Shown: one piece after another, positions 62,491 to 64,000 of the stretch
Numbering within the stretch: position 1 is the stretch's first letter
Layout of the letters: each line of letters begins with the position of its first letter
From: Streptomyces sp. S.PB5
GTDB lineage: Bacteria; Actinomycetota; Actinomycetes; Streptomycetales; Streptomycetaceae
Assembly (NCBI RefSeq): GCF_030403745.1
Contig: NZ_JAQMWP010000024.1
Span: 1 to 64,000 of the forward strand
DNA length: 64,000 bases
Reading direction: 5' to 3'
Notes under the pieces: model-generated
What the model was told of the DNA's origin: nothing
Seen by the model: only the letters and a program-made list of their open reading frames with translations
The model's database searches: none
Made by a program: the position numbers and the translations under genes

Positions 62491-62921
62491 CCACCACGCA
62501 CAACTCGCCCCGTGTCCTGGGAGCCACCGACCAGGAACGACGACTCGTCGAAACCCTCTACCGGGCGATCGGCGGTGAGCCCGACCTCCTCGACGACGTG
62601 CTGGCACCCGACTGGGAGGACATTCCCAGCATCCCCGACCAGCCGCCGGGCCCGGCGGGCATGAAGCCGCACATCTTCGCCTTCCACGAGGCATTCGCCG
62701 ACGCGCGCGTGATCATTCACGACATCGTCGCCTCCTCGGGACTCGTGGCCGTACGCGGCGTCCTGGCCGGCACCCTGCGCAGCGAGTTCCTCGGCGTCAC
62801 CCCGAACGGCAGGTACGACGAGATCACCATCCACGAGTTCCACGAGATCGACAACGGCCGCATCACACGCAGCTGGCACCTTGAGGACCTGCACGGCTGG
62901 ATGGGCCGGATGAAGGCCTAG
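62487..62921 (+). CDS. SnoaL-like ester-cyclase family protein (144 aa)
   Basis: An NTF2-fold protein: RLVETLYRAIGGEPDLLDDV, then PAGMKPHIFAFHEAFADARV and EITIHEFHEIDNGRITRSWH. Related to polyketide-cyclase-like and hydrolase-associated small proteins; the reaction is not readable. It is translationally coupled to the upstream reductase by ATGA and only distantly similar to the two SnoaL-like genes of the synthase cluster. Confidence 0.85.
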   Translation: MTTTHNSPRVLGATDQERRLVETLYRAIGGEPDLLDDVLAPDWEDIPSIPDQPPGPAGMKPHIFAFHEAFADARVIIHDIVASSGLVAVRGVLAGTLRSEFLGVTPNGRYDEITIHEFHEIDNGRITRSWHLEDLHGWMGRMKA

Positions 62922-62985
62922 CCACGCACACCGGGGCCAGGCGCCCGCGGCACCCTGGCCCCGGTCATCCCTCGCTCCAGGACCG

Positions 62986-63063
62986 GCCCCTGACCAGCAA
63001 GATCACGATCTACAACTGGATTAGTACTCCAGTCGCAGTTCGCTATTCCTGCTGGTCAGGGGC
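62986..63063. repeat. 14-bp inverted repeat at IS701 ends
   Basis: GCCCCTGACCAGCA (62986-62999) is the exact reverse complement of 63050-63063. The left arm sits in a segment (62975-63010) that also matches sequence upstream of the other IS701 fragment (60797-60832), so these look like IS701 end sequences left by rearrangement. Confidence 0.6.
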
Positions 63064-63728
63064 ATGTCCGACAGCGTACTTGGCTGACATGCCGTCAGGT
63101 GGCGGGAGTTCGTGACTTCGGGTGCGGCGGCGGTAGTGACAACGGCGTGCATTGGCCTGGTGACGGCGGCGCCAGCGGGACCAGTCCAGTGCGTGGCGGG
63201 TGCGCCGTATGCGCGTCAGCGTAGGGCGGCCAACGGCCAGGAGTCCCCGGATTTCCGCCACCGTGAGCGGAGCGAGATCGCCGGAACCGATTCTGTGGCC
63301 CCCCTTATCCCCGCCCCCGCGGCGGCGGCCATGGCGGCGAGGAAGGCGTGGGCGAGCATGACCAGGGTGATGTGCCGGTACCAGCCCGGATACCGACGGA
63401 CCTCGTACTGATCCAGGCCGCACTCGTTCTTCGCGGCCTGGAATGCCTCCTCGATCGCCCAGCGCGTCCCGGCGATGCGTACCAGCTCGGCGACGGGAGT
63501 GCCGGCCGGCGCATAGGCGAGGTAATAGGCGATCTCGTCCGGGCGGGCCAGGCTGCGGCGAGCCAGCACCCACCGGTCGCGGGTGGGCGCATCGCCGTCG
63601 AAGTCGTCGATCGCGGGTAGCCTCGCTGCTGCCCAGTCGTAGAACACGCGGCCCTTTCGCGCCGGCCCGCAGGAGTGGCGTTCCCAGGCGTCCTCAGGTG
63701 CCTGAGTGATGCCGGTCAGCTCGCCCAA
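63043..63728 (-). pseudogene. IS701 family transposase, C-terminal fragment
   Basis: Reads RDRWVLARRSLARPDEIAYY, AELVRIAGTRWAIEEAFQAA, KNECGLDQYEVRRYPGWYRH and ITLVMLAHAFLA, then shifts frame near 63290 to LAPLTVAEIRGLLA and the basic tail WSRWRRRHQANARRCHYRRR. The N-terminal catalytic part is missing. The fragment at 60238-60767 is the complementary part of a related or the same element. Confidence 0.8.
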
Positions 63729-63873
63729 CAGGATGGCGATGGGGATCCGTTACGGGACTTCGGTTTGCGCCATGTCCGGTTTCCGGCGGCCGGGAGCGCA
63801 TGCGTCAGACTCAGCGACTTCCTCGGTCCCTCCGGGCGCTCGCTGGAACGAGCGCGTGCGGAAGGACCGATCG

Positions 63874-64000
63874 ATGGCCAGACAGGATGTGAAGGACGAG
63901 GTTCTTTATCTTCGGGCAGCGGGACTGGACTTGGGCAAGAAGTGCCTGCTGGCCTGCGTGCGGACCCCGTGCGCGAAACGACCCGGAACGTGAACGCTGG
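63874..64000 (+). pseudogene. IS110-like transposase start, with premature stop
   Basis: The frame opens MARQDVKDEVLYLRAAGLDL, then GKKCLLACVRTPCAKRPGT, the N-terminus of another IS110-type protein with the first catalytic Asp in GLDLGKK. A TGA at 63991-63993 stands where a Trp is expected, and in-frame sequence continues to the window edge. It may be inactive; the rest lies outside. Confidence 0.6.

Noticed and set aside
60238..63728. Composite transposon formed by two complete IS701 copies
   Set aside because: Neither IS701 copy is complete. The fragments are different ends in the same orientation, so only a rearrangement trace can be claimed.
1..64000. tRNA, rRNA genes or riboswitches
   Set aside because: None recognised on reading either strand; a covariance-model scan would be needed to exclude short or divergent RNAs.

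Overview
The window looks like accessory chromosomal DNA of a Streptomyces or a close relative. It has very high GC with G/C-ending codons, AfsR/SARP, IclR and MmyB-type regulators, occasional TTA leucine codons (the codon read by the bldA tRNA), and a gene block matching the SCO2521-SCO2525 families of S. coelicolor. It carries many insertion sequences, several nested in one another, and many broken genes, as expected of a chromosome arm or large linear plasmid.

Layout. 0-2 kb: the end of an IS3 transposase abuts a 5'-truncated group II intron reverse transcriptase that keeps its 3' ribozyme domains. 2-8.6 kb: a small hypothetical gene, a secreted protein, a lipoprotein, a large AfsR-like regulator with two TTA codons, and a monooxygenase-fold gene. 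8.7-12.8 kb: an IS630 element split by an IS110 element, followed by a dead ISL3 transposase. 12.8-18.1 kb: a membrane protein with a repeat domain and a membrane-anchored NB-ARC/TPR STAND ATPase. 18.1-20.3 kb: decayed transposase and a Rieske oxidoreductase remnant.

20.5-41.2 kb is a biosynthetic cluster built on an unusual iterative polyketide/fatty-acid synthase. The genes run leftward: acyl-CoA carboxylase beta subunit, WS/DGAT acyltransferase, MFS exporter, FAD monooxygenase, AT-ACP protein, a 2020-residue synthase (FabL-like enoyl reductase, KS, KS without cysteine, KR, DH), a KR-DH protein, and a SnoaL-like protein. A separate SDR-P450 pair and a second SnoaL-like gene sit at the left edge, and an IclR regulator at the right edge. 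The inferred logic is that the carboxylase supplies extender, AT loads it on the single ACP, the KS/KS-like pair extends iteratively, KR/DH/ER reduce, the oxygenases tailor, the acyltransferase may release the chain as an ester, and the MFS protein exports it. The synthase resembles polyunsaturated-fatty-acid synthases but lacks tandem ACPs and a PfaD-type reductase. I do not recognise the product.

41-49.5 kb: a decayed protease fragment, a regulator/NAD(P)H-oxidoreductase pair, two overlapping membrane-protein genes, and an IS3 element split by a second IS110. 49.8-56.5 kb: a tightly overlapping six-gene operon of unknown function (membrane protein, SCO2521-, SCO2522-, SCO2523-, SCO2524- and SCO2525-like proteins). 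56.7-64 kb: a GNAT gene, a decayed tyrosine recombinase, a Mom-like gene interrupted by a 1.3-kb inverted-repeat-bounded unit whose only gene is a terpene synthase, IS701 fragments, a TetR / F420-dependent-reductase-like / SnoaL-like trio, and the start of a third IS110-family transposase.
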